From contig JANBVI010000055.1 of assembly GCA_024239075.1 (NCBI GenBank), forward strand, positions 1 through 64,000: a DNA stretch of 64,000 nucleotides, written 5' to 3'. Source of the DNA: Fischerella sp. CENA71 (GTDB taxonomy: Bacteria > Cyanobacteriota > Cyanobacteriia > Cyanobacteriales > Nostocaceae). A program made the translations under genes and the position numbers. Within the stretch, counting starts at the first letter, position 1; the number at the start of each line of letters is the position of its first letter. Below, in pieces: positions 53,640 to 63,058 of the stretch. The notes beneath the pieces were generated by a model, which was not told where the DNA came from, searched no databases, and worked only from the letters and a program-made list of their open reading frames with translations.

Positions 53640-54746
53640 TCACACCGAACGCATCCCAAGACCGAGTACTATCCCCAATCCAGGACGTTGCACAGTAGGA
53701 AACTTTTCTTCGTCAACTTCCAAAGATAAAGATCCGATTGGATCTATTTGAGAGGTAGGTAAACTCAATCGTTGTGTGAAGAACTCATCTAATTGTGCTA
53801 GTCCTCCACCTGGCCCTGCTAAAAAAATCTGGGCTATTTCTAAGTTTTCGCTTTGATTGAGATAAAAATCGATGGAACGGCGCAATTCATCTGTGAGTTC
53901 TCCCAACACGCGCATCATTGCTGCTACACCGGGATTTGCTTCGGTAACACCTGTTTTTGCCCCTTCTGTGGTGTTGAGAGGAATAGTCATCCCCTGTAAC
54001 AAGTTCATCTCTCGTGACGCAGGTAAACTCATTGCTCTAGCTAGTGCCATTTGCATTTGATTCGTTCCCAGAGGAACTGTACGCGAAAATTGTGGTATTC
54101 CGTTGACAATGATGGCAATTTCTGTATTATCGAATTCTATATCGACTAAAACTGCTGCTTCTTGTGGTCCGTATTGCCGCAACTTGTCACGGATTGTCCG
54201 AATCAGTGCAAAAGAATTGATTTCTAAGACATCAATTTGTAATCCTGCCTGCTCGAATGTACTTATGTATGTATCAGTAATTTCCTTACGAGTTGCAACC
54301 AGCAACACTTTTACTTTTTCAATTCCATCTTCATCTACAAAGTAGCCAAGTTTTTGATAATCTACATCAGCTTCTTCACGAGGATAAGGTAAATATAAAC
54401 CTGCTTCGTGGTTTAACACCATCTCGCGCAGTTCTTTATCATCTAATTCTGATGGGACAGGGATGAGACGTACTATTGAATCTCGTCCTGTAACAGCAGT
54501 AGCAACCCGAAAAGCTTTGATTTTACTTTCTGTAAGCGCCTGCTGAATAATTTGTGCCATTGCCGGAGGATCAGTAATTTGACCATTGACAAAAACACCT
54601 TCTGGAACAGCCACTGATGTTAAAGCGTCTAGTTTAAGACCTTGGCGTTGTTTGCGTAAACGAGCGACATTCACACATTGCGGTGCAAGTTCGATGCCAA
54701 CTCCGTCCTTAGATTTGCTAAACAGACTGTTGATGCTTTTAACCAC
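53640..54746 (-). CDS. pilM: Type IV pilus assembly ATPase-like protein PilM
   Basis: 368 residues of the actin-like fold: GVGIELAPQCVNVARLRK (phosphate loop region), VLVDIEFDNTEIAIIVNG, IFLAGPGGGLAQLDEFF (adenosine motif) and the C-terminal GLGIVLGLGMRSV. PilM is the cytoplasmic partner of PilN and helps organise the pilus inner-membrane platform. First gene of the pilM-N-O-Q cluster. Upstream it faces the ABC-binding-protein gene across a repeat-filled 195-bp region that must carry both promoters. Confidence 0.95.
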   Translation of the reverse strand: MVKSINSLFSKSKDGVGIELAPQCVNVARLRKQRQGLKLDALTSVAVPEGVFVNGQITDPPAMAQIIQQALTESKIKAFRVATAVTGRDSIVRLIPVPSELDDKELREMVLNHEAGLYLPYPREEADVDYQKLGYFVDEDGIEKVKVLLVATRKEITDTYISTFEQAGLQIDVLEINSFALIRTIRDKLRQYGPQEAAVLVDIEFDNTEIAIIVNGIPQFSRTVPLGTNQMQMALARAMSLPASREMNLLQGMTIPLNTTEGAKTGVTEANPGVAAMMRVLGELTDELRRSIDFYLNQSENLEIAQIFLAGPGGGLAQLDEFFTQRLSLPTSQIDPIGSLSLEVDEEKFPTVQRPGLGIVLGLGMRSV

Positions 54747-54941
54747 TGTTTTGACCGCATAAATGCTAAATTGAAAAATTTAAATGTTATTTGTCCTTTG
54801 TCATTGGTCATTTGTTCTTTGTCATTTGTAAGAAGTAGTAACAGTAACCATTAATCAATGACCAATAACCAATGACCAATGACTAATGACTCTTGACCAA
54901 TGACCTTTTTACCCCGGTTTAACTGAAAAACTATAAGCACA
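54747..54941. repeat. Opposed heptamer arrays in the pilM / ABC-binding protein divergent promoter region
   Basis: TTTGTCATTGGTCATTTGTTC-like units (~54795-54828) are followed after ~30 bp by the opposite-sense CAATGACCAATAACCAATGACC array (~54857-54903). The two can fold into a large hairpin right inside the shared promoter region. Confidence 0.8.
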
Positions 54942-56246
54942 ATGATTCAAATTCAAAAATTCAAAAGATTAACTGTTTGGGCGTTAGTTGGCTTATTGAC
55001 AAGTTGGATTGTCAGTTGCAGTACAGGTAACGTTAACCCAAGCACAAAACAGGCATCTTCGGGAGCCGCAAGAATTGAGTTTTGGACTATGCAACTCAAA
55101 CCTCAATTTACTGACTACTTCCAAAGCCTAATTGCGACTTTTGAATCGCAAAATTCAGGTATAAAGGTTAACTGGGTTGATATACCTTGGGCGGAAATGG
55201 AAAACAAAATTTTAACAGCTGTCTCCGCAAAAACGCCACCTGATGTTGTGAACTTAAATCCAGATTTTGCATCTCAATTAGCAAGTAGAAACGCTTGGTT
55301 AGATTTAGATACAAAAGTCTCAAATGACGTACGTTCCTCATATTTACCGAATATATGGAAAGCTAGCACGCTGAATGGTAAGAGTTTTGGAATACCCTGG
55401 TATCTCACCACACGGCTAACTATTTATAACACTGCTTTATTAAAACAGGCAGGTATTAATAATCCACCTGCTACTTATACTGAATTGGCACAAGTAGCCC
55501 AACAAGTTAAAGATAAAACTGGTAAGTATGCATTTTTTGTAACTTTTGTGCCGCAAGATTCTGGTGAAGTTTTAGAATCCTTTGTGCAGATGGGAGTTAC
55601 TTTAGTTGACGCCCAAGGTAAAGCTGCTTTTAATTCTCCTCAAGGTAAAGCAGCATTTCAGTACTGGGTAAACCTTTACAAAAAAGGTCTACTGCCGAAA
55701 GAAGTATTGACACAAGGGCATCGACATGCTATAGAGTTATATCAATCTGGAGAAACAGCCTTGCTAGCTTCTGGCCCGGAATTTTTGAAACAGATTGCCA
55801 ATAATGCACCTGCGATCGCCAAAGTTTCAGCTATAGCACCTCAAATTACTGGCGAAACTGGTAAGAAAAATGTCGCTGTGATGAATGTAGTTATCCCTCG
55901 TGACACCAAACAACCAGACGCAGCTCTCAAATTTGCCCTGTTTGTCACCAATGATCAAAATCAGCTAGCGTTTGCTAAACAAGCAAATGTTTTACCTTCC
56001 ACAGTCAAGGCGTTATCTGATAGCTATTTTAAAGATATACCAGCAAACGCCCCGACAATAGATAAAGCTAGGGCAATTAGTGCTAGTCAAATGCAACAAG
56101 CAGAAGTACTAACCCCGACTTTAAAAAATTTCAATATTCTGCAAAAAGCAATTTATGAGAATCTGCAAGCAGCAATGTTAGATGAGAAGACAGTGGATAA
56201 AGCTGTAGAGGATGCAGCACAGGAGTGGAATAGTCGTAGTCAATAG
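54942..56246 (+). CDS. ABC transporter extracellular sugar-binding lipoprotein
   Basis: 434 residues. Signal peptide with lipobox ending at Cys26 (LLTSWIVSC), so a lipid-anchored periplasmic binding protein. The mature protein matches the family 1 solute-binding group for sugars: RIEFWTMQLKPQFTDYFQSL, KTPPDVVNLNPDFASQL, FGIPWYLTTRLTIYNTALL, NPPATYTELAQVAQQV, GETALLASGPEFLKQI and PDAALKFALFVTN. No permease or ATPase gene is next to it, so its partners are elsewhere. Oligosaccharide or osmolyte uptake is likely, but the ligand cannot be told from sequence. No strong Shine-Dalgarno. Confidence 0.9.
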   Translation: MIQIQKFKRLTVWALVGLLTSWIVSCSTGNVNPSTKQASSGAARIEFWTMQLKPQFTDYFQSLIATFESQNSGIKVNWVDIPWAEMENKILTAVSAKTPPDVVNLNPDFASQLASRNAWLDLDTKVSNDVRSSYLPNIWKASTLNGKSFGIPWYLTTRLTIYNTALLKQAGINNPPATYTELAQVAQQVKDKTGKYAFFVTFVPQDSGEVLESFVQMGVTLVDAQGKAAFNSPQGKAAFQYWVNLYKKGLLPKEVLTQGHRHAIELYQSGETALLASGPEFLKQIANNAPAIAKVSAIAPQITGETGKKNVAVMNVVIPRDTKQPDAALKFALFVTNDQNQLAFAKQANVLPSTVKALSDSYFKDIPANAPTIDKARAISASQMQQAEVLTPTLKNFNILQKAIYENLQAAMLDEKTVDKAVEDAAQEWNSRSQ

Positions 56247-56318
56247 TTAAAGGGAACGGGAACAGGGAGTTTTGGGATAAAGTTTTTTGTTCCCTGACCT
56301 CGATAATAAACAAAGCAA

Positions 56319-56364
56319 AACCGGATAAATACAGATGGGTTTTTTTATCTGTATTTATCCGGTT
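56319..56364. terminator. Perfect 18-bp hairpin terminator between convergent genes
   Basis: AACCGGATAAATACAGAT (56319-56336) pairs with its exact complement (56347-56364) around a GGGTTTTTTT loop. The minus-strand tail TTTTGCTTTGTTT is T-rich. It likely ends the toxin-antitoxin transcript, and possibly the binding-protein transcript too. Shares GATAAATACAGAT with 28410-28444. Confidence 0.65.
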
Positions 56365-56433
56365 GCATTTCTTGCTTGAGTGTGAAATAACCTTTCGGGT
56401 TTTCTGATTTAACTCATAGGCTATCCTGTTTAA

Positions 56434-56733
56434 TTAATCCATTTCAAATTTATCGAGTAGCTTCTTTCCGTAAATCACTGCGGCAACAGTAACAATATCT
56501 CCCTGAATGTGATAGATGATTCGATAGCTGTATGCCAAATGTTCTCTGATATTATCGTTGCCGAACTCTGGTACAATTCGACCAGAAAAAGGTTCCTTGC
56601 TTAAGTTACTAGTTGTGTCAAGTATCTTCTTGACTACTGTCGCAGCATAGGAAGCCGAGTCACGAGCTATGTATATGGCAATTGCTTCTACATCATCTAA
56701 TGCTTTGGGAGACCATTCTACTTGATAAGCCAT
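56434..56733 (-). CDS. ParE/RelE-superfamily toxin
   Basis: 99 residues. The N-terminus AYQVEWSPKALDDVEAIAIY, then the LSKEPFSGRIVPEF loop, REHLAYSYRIIYHI and VTVAAVIYGKKLL match plasmid-stabilisation ParE/RelE-type toxins, which block gyrase or cleave ribosomal mRNA. The conserved C-terminal Arg-Tyr/Ile strand is present. The start lies inside the antitoxin gene (16-bp overlap), the usual coupled arrangement. ParE versus RelE activity cannot be separated by eye. Confidence 0.88.
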   Translation of the reverse strand: MAYQVEWSPKALDDVEAIAIYIARDSASYAATVVKKILDTTSNLSKEPFSGRIVPEFGNDNIREHLAYSYRIIYHIQGDIVTVAAVIYGKKLLDKFEMD

Positions 56734-56906
56734 TTGTTCAATCGTTCTTCGGCCTCACTTAGGGTTCTGGTTGCTTGGTGTTCGGCTACTTCTAAACCGC
56801 GCCGGACTTTTTCAATGACGTACAAATGATATTGGACATCTTCTATAGAACAATTATCGGGTAATTGGTTCAAAAGAGATTGTATCTTTTGTTTTGTAGA
56901 ACTCAT
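56718..56906 (-). CDS. Antitoxin partner of the ParE/RelE-type toxin
   Basis: 62 residues: MSSTKQKIQSLLNQLPDNCS, then EDVQYHLYVIEKVRRGLEVA and a C-terminal helical part with RTLSEAEERLNKWLIK. This resembles small antitoxins that accompany ParE-like toxins in cyanobacteria; an N-terminal helix probably contacts DNA or dimerises, and the C-terminal tail wraps the toxin. The longer frame to 56960 adds residues with no ribosome-binding site, so 56906 is chosen. It precedes and overlaps the toxin gene. Confidence 0.8.
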   Translation of the reverse strand: MSSTKQKIQSLLNQLPDNCSIEDVQYHLYVIEKVRRGLEVAEHQATRTLSEAEERLNKWLIK

Positions 56907-56971
56907 AATGTAATTTCTAATTAATTTATATTGCAATATAGACAAGTGGGCAATGCCCACCTAATACATTG

Positions 56972-58822
56972 TTAAAAATTCTCGAAGTTTTTGATCGATT
57001 CCTTAATTTTATCTAAAACTTCGTCCACAGGTATAGTCCCTAATTCACCATTTGCACGAGTGCGGATACTCAAAGAATTAGTTTCTACTTCTTTGGCGCC
57101 AATCACGGCCATAATAGGGATCTTTTCTTTTTCAGCATTGCGAATGAGTTTACCCAGGCGATCGCCACTGGTATCAACTTCTGCTCGAATACCTATAGCT
57201 TTCATTTTTGCTGCTACTTCTTTGGCAAAATCGAGTTGCACTTCGCTGACTGGCAATAATCTAGCTTGTACTGGTGCTAACCATAAAGGGAAATCTCCAG
57301 CATATTCTTCGATTAAAATACCGATGAGTCTTTCTAAGGAACCAAAAGGCGCACGGTGAATCATCACTGGACGTTTACGAGAACCATCTTCAGCAACGTA
57401 CTCCAAATCAAACCTTTCTGGCAAGTTATAATCTACTTGCACTGTTCCCAATTGCCACTCCCGCTCTAGAGCATCGCGGACGATAAAATCTAGTTTGGGA
57501 CCATAAAAAGCAGCCTCACCAATTCCCTCAAAGTGATCCATTCCCAAAGTTTCGACAGCTCGACGAATGGCGCTTTCAGCTTTGTCCCAAGCTTCATCTG
57601 AACCAATATATTTATCGCTAGCCGGATCGCGAAAACTCAGCCGCGCTTTAAAGTTCTGATCAAGTTTCAGAGTTTTAATCACTGACAAGATTAAATCCAC
57701 GACGTTGAGGAATTCGCTGTCTAGTTGCTCTGGGGTGACAAATATGTGAGCATCGTCCTGAGTAAAGCCTCGTACCCGCGTTAAACCGCCCAATTCCCCA
57801 GATTGCTCGAAGCGGTAGACAGTACCAAATTCTGCCAACCGTATCGGTAACTCTCGATAAGAACGCAATTCGCTCTTATATATTTGGATGTGAAAAGGAC
57901 AATTCATGGCTTTGAGAACAAAGCCTTGCTCATGGTTCGCTGCTTCTTCATTTTCTGCCATCATCGGGAATAAGTCTTCTTTATACTTCTGCCAATGGCC
58001 AGAAGTTTTAAATAAATCGACTCTACCGATGTGGGGAGTGATCACTGGCTGATAGCCGCGTTTGATTTGTTCTTGCTTGAGGAAGTCTTCTAGAATACTC
58101 CGTAGTAAGGTTCCTTTGGGTGTCCATAATGGTAATCCTGGCCCTACTAAGTCGGAAAAGATAAATAATCCTAGTTCTTTACCTAATTTACGATGATCAC
58201 GTCGTAATGCTTCTTCTTTACGCCGCTTATATTCTGTTAGTTGTTCTGGGTTTTCCCACGCAGTTCCGTAGATACGCTGTAGCTGTGCTTTGGTTTCGTC
58301 TCCACGCCAGTAAGCACCAGCAACGCTTTCTAAATCAATAGCTTTGGGATTTAACTCTTTGGTATTCTCGACATGTGGTCCAGCACATAAATCCCACCAT
58401 TCACTACCCAAGTGATAGATTGTAATCGGTTCTTCTTTGATATCCGCTAGGATTTCTAGCTTATAAGGTTCGTTAATTTCTTTAATCCGGCTTTCAGCTT
58501 CTTCTCGACTAACTTCTTCTCTAACTACTGGCAGTTTACGATTGATAATCTTATCCATCTCTTTTTTGATGGCTTTAAGATCCTTGTCGGTAAATGGTTC
58601 TGGACTATCAAAATCGTAGTAAAAGCCGTTTTCAATCCACGGGCCAATTGTAACTTGTGCCTTGGGAAACAGCTTTTGCACCGCCATCGCCATGACGTGA
58701 GATGTGGTGTGGCGAATTTTTTTTAAGTTTTCTGATTCGCTAGTACGTGGTAAATAAATTTTTTTCTCTATTTGTTCTGATGGACTGGATTGTTCAGAAG
58801 ACGACATTGGCTGCTGATCCAT
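56972..58822 (-). CDS. thrS: Threonyl-tRNA synthetase
   Basis: 616 residues. It charges tRNA-Thr. The protein begins directly with the editing domain (KIRHTTSHVMAMAVQKLFPK, with HTTSH ligands, and CAGPHVENT), so the N-terminal TGS domain of E. coli ThrRS is absent. I believe this is usual in cyanobacteria. Class II motifs follow: LFKTSGHWQKYKED, MNCPFHIQIY (zinc Cys), GLTRVRGFTQDDAHIF, AFGSLERLIGILIEEYAG, then an anticodon-binding domain (LAPVQARLLPV). ATG at 58822; internal ATG MSSSEQ at residue 6 is possible. Followed closely by the antitoxin gene on the same strand. Confidence 0.96.
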   Translation of the reverse strand: MDQQPMSSSEQSSPSEQIEKKIYLPRTSESENLKKIRHTTSHVMAMAVQKLFPKAQVTIGPWIENGFYYDFDSPEPFTDKDLKAIKKEMDKIINRKLPVVREEVSREEAESRIKEINEPYKLEILADIKEEPITIYHLGSEWWDLCAGPHVENTKELNPKAIDLESVAGAYWRGDETKAQLQRIYGTAWENPEQLTEYKRRKEEALRRDHRKLGKELGLFIFSDLVGPGLPLWTPKGTLLRSILEDFLKQEQIKRGYQPVITPHIGRVDLFKTSGHWQKYKEDLFPMMAENEEAANHEQGFVLKAMNCPFHIQIYKSELRSYRELPIRLAEFGTVYRFEQSGELGGLTRVRGFTQDDAHIFVTPEQLDSEFLNVVDLILSVIKTLKLDQNFKARLSFRDPASDKYIGSDEAWDKAESAIRRAVETLGMDHFEGIGEAAFYGPKLDFIVRDALEREWQLGTVQVDYNLPERFDLEYVAEDGSRKRPVMIHRAPFGSLERLIGILIEEYAGDFPLWLAPVQARLLPVSEVQLDFAKEVAAKMKAIGIRAEVDTSGDRLGKLIRNAEKEKIPIMAVIGAKEVETNSLSIRTRANGELGTIPVDEVLDKIKESIKNFENF

Positions 58823-58893
58823 TGGCGAAGTAATTATTTACGAGTAATTTTCGACTAAGAGGACTGACATATATATTAGCGACCTTGAGGGAA

Positions 58894-59021
58894 TTGGGGA
58901 TCAGGGATTGGGGATTGGGGATTTAGAGAAATAATTCAGGGATTTTAAAGATTATAAAATTAAGAAAAATAATAATTAAATAATTCCCGATCCCCGATCC
59001 CCAATCCCTGATCCCCGATCC
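58894..59021. repeat. Long inverted repeat of GGGGATT/GGGGATC heptamers
   Basis: Left array GGGGATCAGGGATTGGGGAT (58897-58916, spanning 58894-58923) and right complementary array CCCGATCCCCGATCCCC with AATCCCTGATCCCCGATCC (58986-59021). They are able to pair over ~30 bp. They lie upstream of thrS and upstream of the DUF2605 gene, so in a divergent promoter region. Confidence 0.85.
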
Positions 59022-59303
59022 ACAGATGAGTTTTTATATAAATTTTGCAGGTTTTATGTTTTCAATCTTTATTACTTAATCTTATTTCTATTTTCCCTAC
59101 ATACTTAAAAAATATTTAAATTATTCTACTTTGATCTGCCTTAAGGATAGGTACAAAAGATTTTGCATCTATATATAATATTAATATGTTATTCAAAATA
59201 CAGTTTTTTTAAAAATTATAACCTATGAGTGATATATTCTAAATGTTAAGAATCGTAAATAGCGTTAATATTAGTAAGAAAGTTAGAAATATGCTTGTCA
59301 ATT
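59022..59303. other. AT-rich spacer upstream of the DUF2605 gene
   Basis: Together with the inverted array it makes a 481-bp gene-free gap (58823-59303). The 3' part is AT-rich with no supported gene. Presumed promoter region for the DUF2605/DUF2973 pair. Confidence 0.45.
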
Positions 59304-59642
59304 ATGCGAGACTCAAATTTACCAGAGCCTGAGTTGCTGAGGACAGTTTTGCAACCACTGTTGGAAGATTTTCAGTATTGGTTTGCGCGATCGCGTAACT
59401 TGCTGGAAACAGAGCAACTGGATTTTCTGAGTAGCCAAGAGCAATCTGCTTTGCTAGAGCGAGTCAAGCAAGCCCAAGAAGAGGTGAACACAGCCAAAAT
59501 GCTGTTTAATGCAACAGAAGGACAAGTTGGGATTGATATGGCAACCTTGATGCCTTGGCATCAATTGTTATCACAATGCTGGAAAGTAGCGATGTATTTC
59601 CGCACTGAACAAGCAAACTCACCACAGCAAGACGGTATATAA
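59304..59642 (+). CDS. DUF2605-family protein
   Basis: 112 residues. LPEPELLRTVLQPLLEDFQY, WFARSRNLLETEQLDFLS, EQSALLERVKQAQEEVNTA, FNATEGQVGIDMATLMPWH and LLSQCWKVAMYFR are characteristic of this cyanobacterium-specific family, which is all-helical and of unknown role. ATG at 59304 is preferred over an upstream TTG at 59295. It is followed by the DUF2973 gene, the usual neighbour of DUF2605 in my recollection; together they probably form one functional unit. Confidence 0.88.
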   Translation: MRDSNLPEPELLRTVLQPLLEDFQYWFARSRNLLETEQLDFLSSQEQSALLERVKQAQEEVNTAKMLFNATEGQVGIDMATLMPWHQLLSQCWKVAMYFRTEQANSPQQDGI

Positions 59643-59868
59643 ATAGCAAAAGCAAAAACAGAAACGAAAAAAAACCTTTAACAACATTTTTTACTTAAGT
59701 GAGTTATGTAACTTATAAGACACTTGCTTTTTGATTTCAAATTAAGACCGCAAACATAAGCGTAGGAACAGAGTTTTTGGTGGTTTGCCATAGTTTTTAG
59801 TTAAAACTAGGCGAAACAAATCGTTGTCACAAATGGTTTTAAAATTTTTGCCCCTGGAGGAAACCCCG

Positions 59869-60198
59869 ATGTTACATCTACTTTATATTTTGGCTTTTAC
59901 AATTCTTGCTTTTATCGCTGTTGGTAATTTAATCCGCAATTTAATTATGTTCAGTTTTGATAGAGACCGGAGTTATCCAGCTAGGTACTCGTCAATGGCA
60001 AATCAAGGGAACTACCCTTATGTAGCATCGAGAAAGGGACTCACACCTCATCCAGAATTGTTAGATAGCTCTGGCAATCTCATTAAAGAACCCCTGTTAG
60101 TCATGCGTTCTATCAACGTCGATGATGCTCGTCAACAACTTGATGCTCTTTACGAATCTTCACCAGGACATAAAAGAGAGAGTCAAGAGGAAGGGTAG
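59869..60198 (+). CDS. DUF2973-family small membrane protein
   Basis: 109 residues. One N-terminal membrane helix (LHLLYILAFTILAFIAVGNL) followed by a soluble region: MFSFDRDRSYPARYSS, YVASRKGLTPHPELLDSSG, LLVMRSINVDDARQQLDALY. These match DUF2973, cyanobacterium-specific and of unknown function. ATG at 59869 has an excellent TGGAGGAAACCCC ribosome-binding site; an upstream TTG at 59824 is rejected. About 226 bp after the DUF2605 gene. Followed by tandem GATCGGG repeats at 60199-60226. Confidence 0.88.
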   Translation: MLHLLYILAFTILAFIAVGNLIRNLIMFSFDRDRSYPARYSSMANQGNYPYVASRKGLTPHPELLDSSGNLIKEPLLVMRSINVDDARQQLDALYESSPGHKRESQEEG

Positions 60199-60226
60199 AT
60201 CGGAGATCGGGGATCGGGGATCGGGT
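60199..60226. repeat. Tandem GATCGGG heptamers
   Basis: Immediately after the DUF2973 stop there are about four copies of GATCGGG-like units (GATCGGAGATCGGGGATC...). Same class as the array at 58894. Confidence 0.75.
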
Positions 60227-60305
60227 AAGAATATAGTCCCTATTTCCTAGCCCCTAACCCCTAGTCCTTAGTTCCTAATCCCTAACCCTTAAGTTTTTCT
60301 GTAGT

Positions 60306-62603
60306 CTAGGCTTCGATGACTACCCGGAGATTACCGCGTTTCTTGGCAACGCGGCAAGCTGTGGTGTTACCCGAACGCTCGAATTCTAAATCAAGGATAG
60401 TGGGGCCGACTCGCAAGTTATGCAGGGACAGGCGTTTAATTGACTCTGGTAAAGCAGGATCGATAATCCGTAAGCAGTTGTTGGGTGCATCTGGGACTAG
60501 ATTCACCATCATATGCAGCAATTGAAAAACACTACCTGTAGCCCAAGCTTGAGGTGTGCAAGCAACTGGATATTGTACAGGAGAACTGTCATCATTGGTA
60601 CGCTCGAAACCGCAAAACAACTCTGGAGGGCGATGATAGGACTGCTTTTTAGTCATGTCGAATAAACCTTCAAAAAGTTCCAAGGCTTGATCGACTAAAC
60701 CGAGCGATCGCAATCCCATAGCAATCAAAGAATTATCATGAGGCCAGACAGAACCAATGTGGTATCCCATCGGGTTGTAAGCAGGAGACAAGCTGCTGAG
60801 GGTGCGAATACCCCAGCCATTAAACATATCTGGTGCGCGTAAGCGTTCTGCCACACTGTAAGCTTTTTCTGGCGTAAAAATACCCAAGTGTAAACAATGA
60901 CCAGGATTAGAGGTAATACTGTCTACCTGTTTACCATCTCCATCTAAAGCTAAAGCACAGAAATCTTGGTCTTCTATCCAAAAATCTCGGTTGAAGCGCA
61001 GCTTGAGATTTTTGGCTTCTTCTAGCCAACGATCTGATAAATCTAGGCGCTTTTTCAGTCTGGCAATTTCTGCCAAGCGCATTTTCGCTGCGTAGACGTA
61101 ACCTTGAACTTCACAAAGAGCGATCGCACCGTTGGCTAAATCGCCTTTACGATTGACAATACAATCACCAGAATCTTTCCAGCCTTGGTTAGCTAAACCA
61201 CGTTTAGATTTACGTTGATAGCTGAGGTAGCCAGTTTCTTTAATGTTGCGATCGATCCACTCCATCGCCGCCAATGCATTCGGCCATAAATATTCTAAAG
61301 TTTCTGTATCATGTGTCCATGCATAATACTCGGCGTATAGCATCAGCCACAAAGGAGTAGCATCAACAGTACCATAGTAAGGAGTGTGAGGGATTTCCTG
61401 ACAGCGGGCTAACTCTCCCAAACGTAATTCGTGGAGAATTTTACCTGGTTGCTCGTCGCGCCACTCATCCTCAACTTTACCTTGGTATTGAGATAAGAGA
61501 ATCAGAGTTTCTTTGGCGATTTCGGGATTTAGCATCAAAGTTTGGGAAGCTGTGATGATAGAATCTCGACCAAATAATGTTGAATACCAAGGTACTCCCG
61601 CCGACACAGTTTTATATTTGCCAAAAGACTGGCGCAACAAATACATATCTTCCTCGGCCCGTTCAATCACACGATTGACAACACCTTTTTCATCCGTACG
61701 AATACGTGTAATTTGTTGCACCCAGTTTTGCTCTTCCATGATCTCAGCAGCTTTTGCTTGACCCAAGGTAACAGGAGCGCTGACAGTAGAACTGGGCTTG
61801 TTGTTTGTGAGCATATTAACTCGATAGCCCAATTTTTGTTTTTCGTGGGATGCTAACTCTAGCTGCCAAATTGCGGTGTAACCTTTGAAAAAGTCTGGTA
61901 GTCGATGCTGGAAATTAATCCGAGATTCCATCACTAAGCCATCTACACCCTGGTAAGCCAGTGTTAAAGATTTATCGTCGAATGCAGCAGGGTGAATTTT
62001 GAGAGGCGAAGCACCATCCAGGGAAGCTACTGTATCTTCCTCAAAAGTCGGCTCAATCAGACGCAAAAGCTTACCTCGCTTTTCTCTACCAAAGCCTCTG
62101 ACTTCAAATAAATCAGCAAAATCGGCATCAAAGCTAATACTCAGTTCAAAATTGATTGTACTTGTGCTATAATTCGATACTTCTAATTCCTCAAAAAGTG
62201 CGCCATTCAGGACTAGTTCTCGGCGAATCCCGACTGTATCAGCTTGGAGGCGATCATCGATTCTTGGATTAGTACATAAAACTGACAGTGAAAAACCCTT
62301 GTCAGCAGTACTACTTAATAAAACTGGCGATCGCCCATCAATTTGCAACTCTAAGCGGCTTAAAAATCGTGTATCAGCGCAAAATAGACCCATACTAGGG
62401 TTGCCGTCCGTGAGCGAACACGCAGAAATATTACCTAGAGTATCTGTAACTAAAAATAAGTCATCATCTTTAACAGTCAGTGTCAACTGCGCTCTTTCGG
62501 TAATTACACAAGGCCATTCAGGTATAGGTAGTAGTTCTGCCGGGACAAAAGTTTTTCCATCCAGAAAAATCTTCTCCGGTGTCATCAATATATCCGGTGT
62601 CAT
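60306..62603 (-). CDS. Amylo-alpha-1,6-glucosidase-type glycogen debranching enzyme
   Basis: 765 residues. The N-terminal GDE-type domain (~15-240, with LTLTVKDDDLFLVTDTLGNI and GLFCADTRFLSRLELQIDGR) precedes an (alpha/alpha)6-barrel catalytic domain: GVPWYSTLFGRDSIITASQ, TPYYGTVDATPLWLMLYAEY, NQGWKDSGDCI, GYHIGSVWPHDNSLIAMGL and YPVACTPQAWATGSVF. The group acts on alpha-glucans, trimming branch points or oligosaccharides, and is distinct from the GlgX isoamylase type. The ATG at 62603 and a second ATG at 62585 lie in near-duplicate contexts (ATGACACCGGA twice), so the start is ambiguous by six residues. Confidence 0.9.
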   Translation of the reverse strand: MTPDILMTPEKIFLDGKTFVPAELLPIPEWPCVITERAQLTLTVKDDDLFLVTDTLGNISACSLTDGNPSMGLFCADTRFLSRLELQIDGRSPVLLSSTADKGFSLSVLCTNPRIDDRLQADTVGIRRELVLNGALFEELEVSNYSTSTINFELSISFDADFADLFEVRGFGREKRGKLLRLIEPTFEEDTVASLDGASPLKIHPAAFDDKSLTLAYQGVDGLVMESRINFQHRLPDFFKGYTAIWQLELASHEKQKLGYRVNMLTNNKPSSTVSAPVTLGQAKAAEIMEEQNWVQQITRIRTDEKGVVNRVIERAEEDMYLLRQSFGKYKTVSAGVPWYSTLFGRDSIITASQTLMLNPEIAKETLILLSQYQGKVEDEWRDEQPGKILHELRLGELARCQEIPHTPYYGTVDATPLWLMLYAEYYAWTHDTETLEYLWPNALAAMEWIDRNIKETGYLSYQRKSKRGLANQGWKDSGDCIVNRKGDLANGAIALCEVQGYVYAAKMRLAEIARLKKRLDLSDRWLEEAKNLKLRFNRDFWIEDQDFCALALDGDGKQVDSITSNPGHCLHLGIFTPEKAYSVAERLRAPDMFNGWGIRTLSSLSPAYNPMGYHIGSVWPHDNSLIAMGLRSLGLVDQALELFEGLFDMTKKQSYHRPPELFCGFERTNDDSSPVQYPVACTPQAWATGSVFQLLHMMVNLVPDAPNNCLRIIDPALPESIKRLSLHNLRVGPTILDLEFERSGNTTACRVAKKRGNLRVVIEA

Positions 62604-63058
62604 CAGCCAATATTCCGTATAAAATCTATATTTTTCAGGTTCAGTTGAGCGTCAACATCAAAAAAGACACGTGATAAAAACTTTGTGAGTTATGCTACCA
62701 AAAATAAATGATAATCACATTTAGCTAGTGGGCAAAAACGCATCAAAGTCACATTATCAAATCTTTATAATTCTAAAGTGAAATAAAAATTTGCGTAGAT
62801 AAACACAAAACATAGGAACTTTCATCTCAATTTTTTGATTGAGTTTTTGAGTTTCTTGGCAATGAATCCTGTTCATTGTTCCGCCTCCACGACTTTTGCG
62901 TGATTGCGTTCTTACCCACTCTACAGCGTCACTCTGCTGACAGTGTTCACCATTCTTTACATATTGCAACGAAATGCTTGATTTGAAAGGCCGTTGTAAT
63001 TTGTACAATGCAGCTGTGACGTGAATCATGTCCAGATTGTGGCTCTTTTAGGACGTTC
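62604..63058. other. Divergent intergenic region
   Basis: 455 bp between the debranching enzyme gene (minus) and the DICT-domain gene (plus). Minus-strand open frames here are composition artefacts without recognisable content. AGGACGTTC at the right end is the ribosome-binding site of the DICT gene. No strong hairpin noted. Confidence 0.45.
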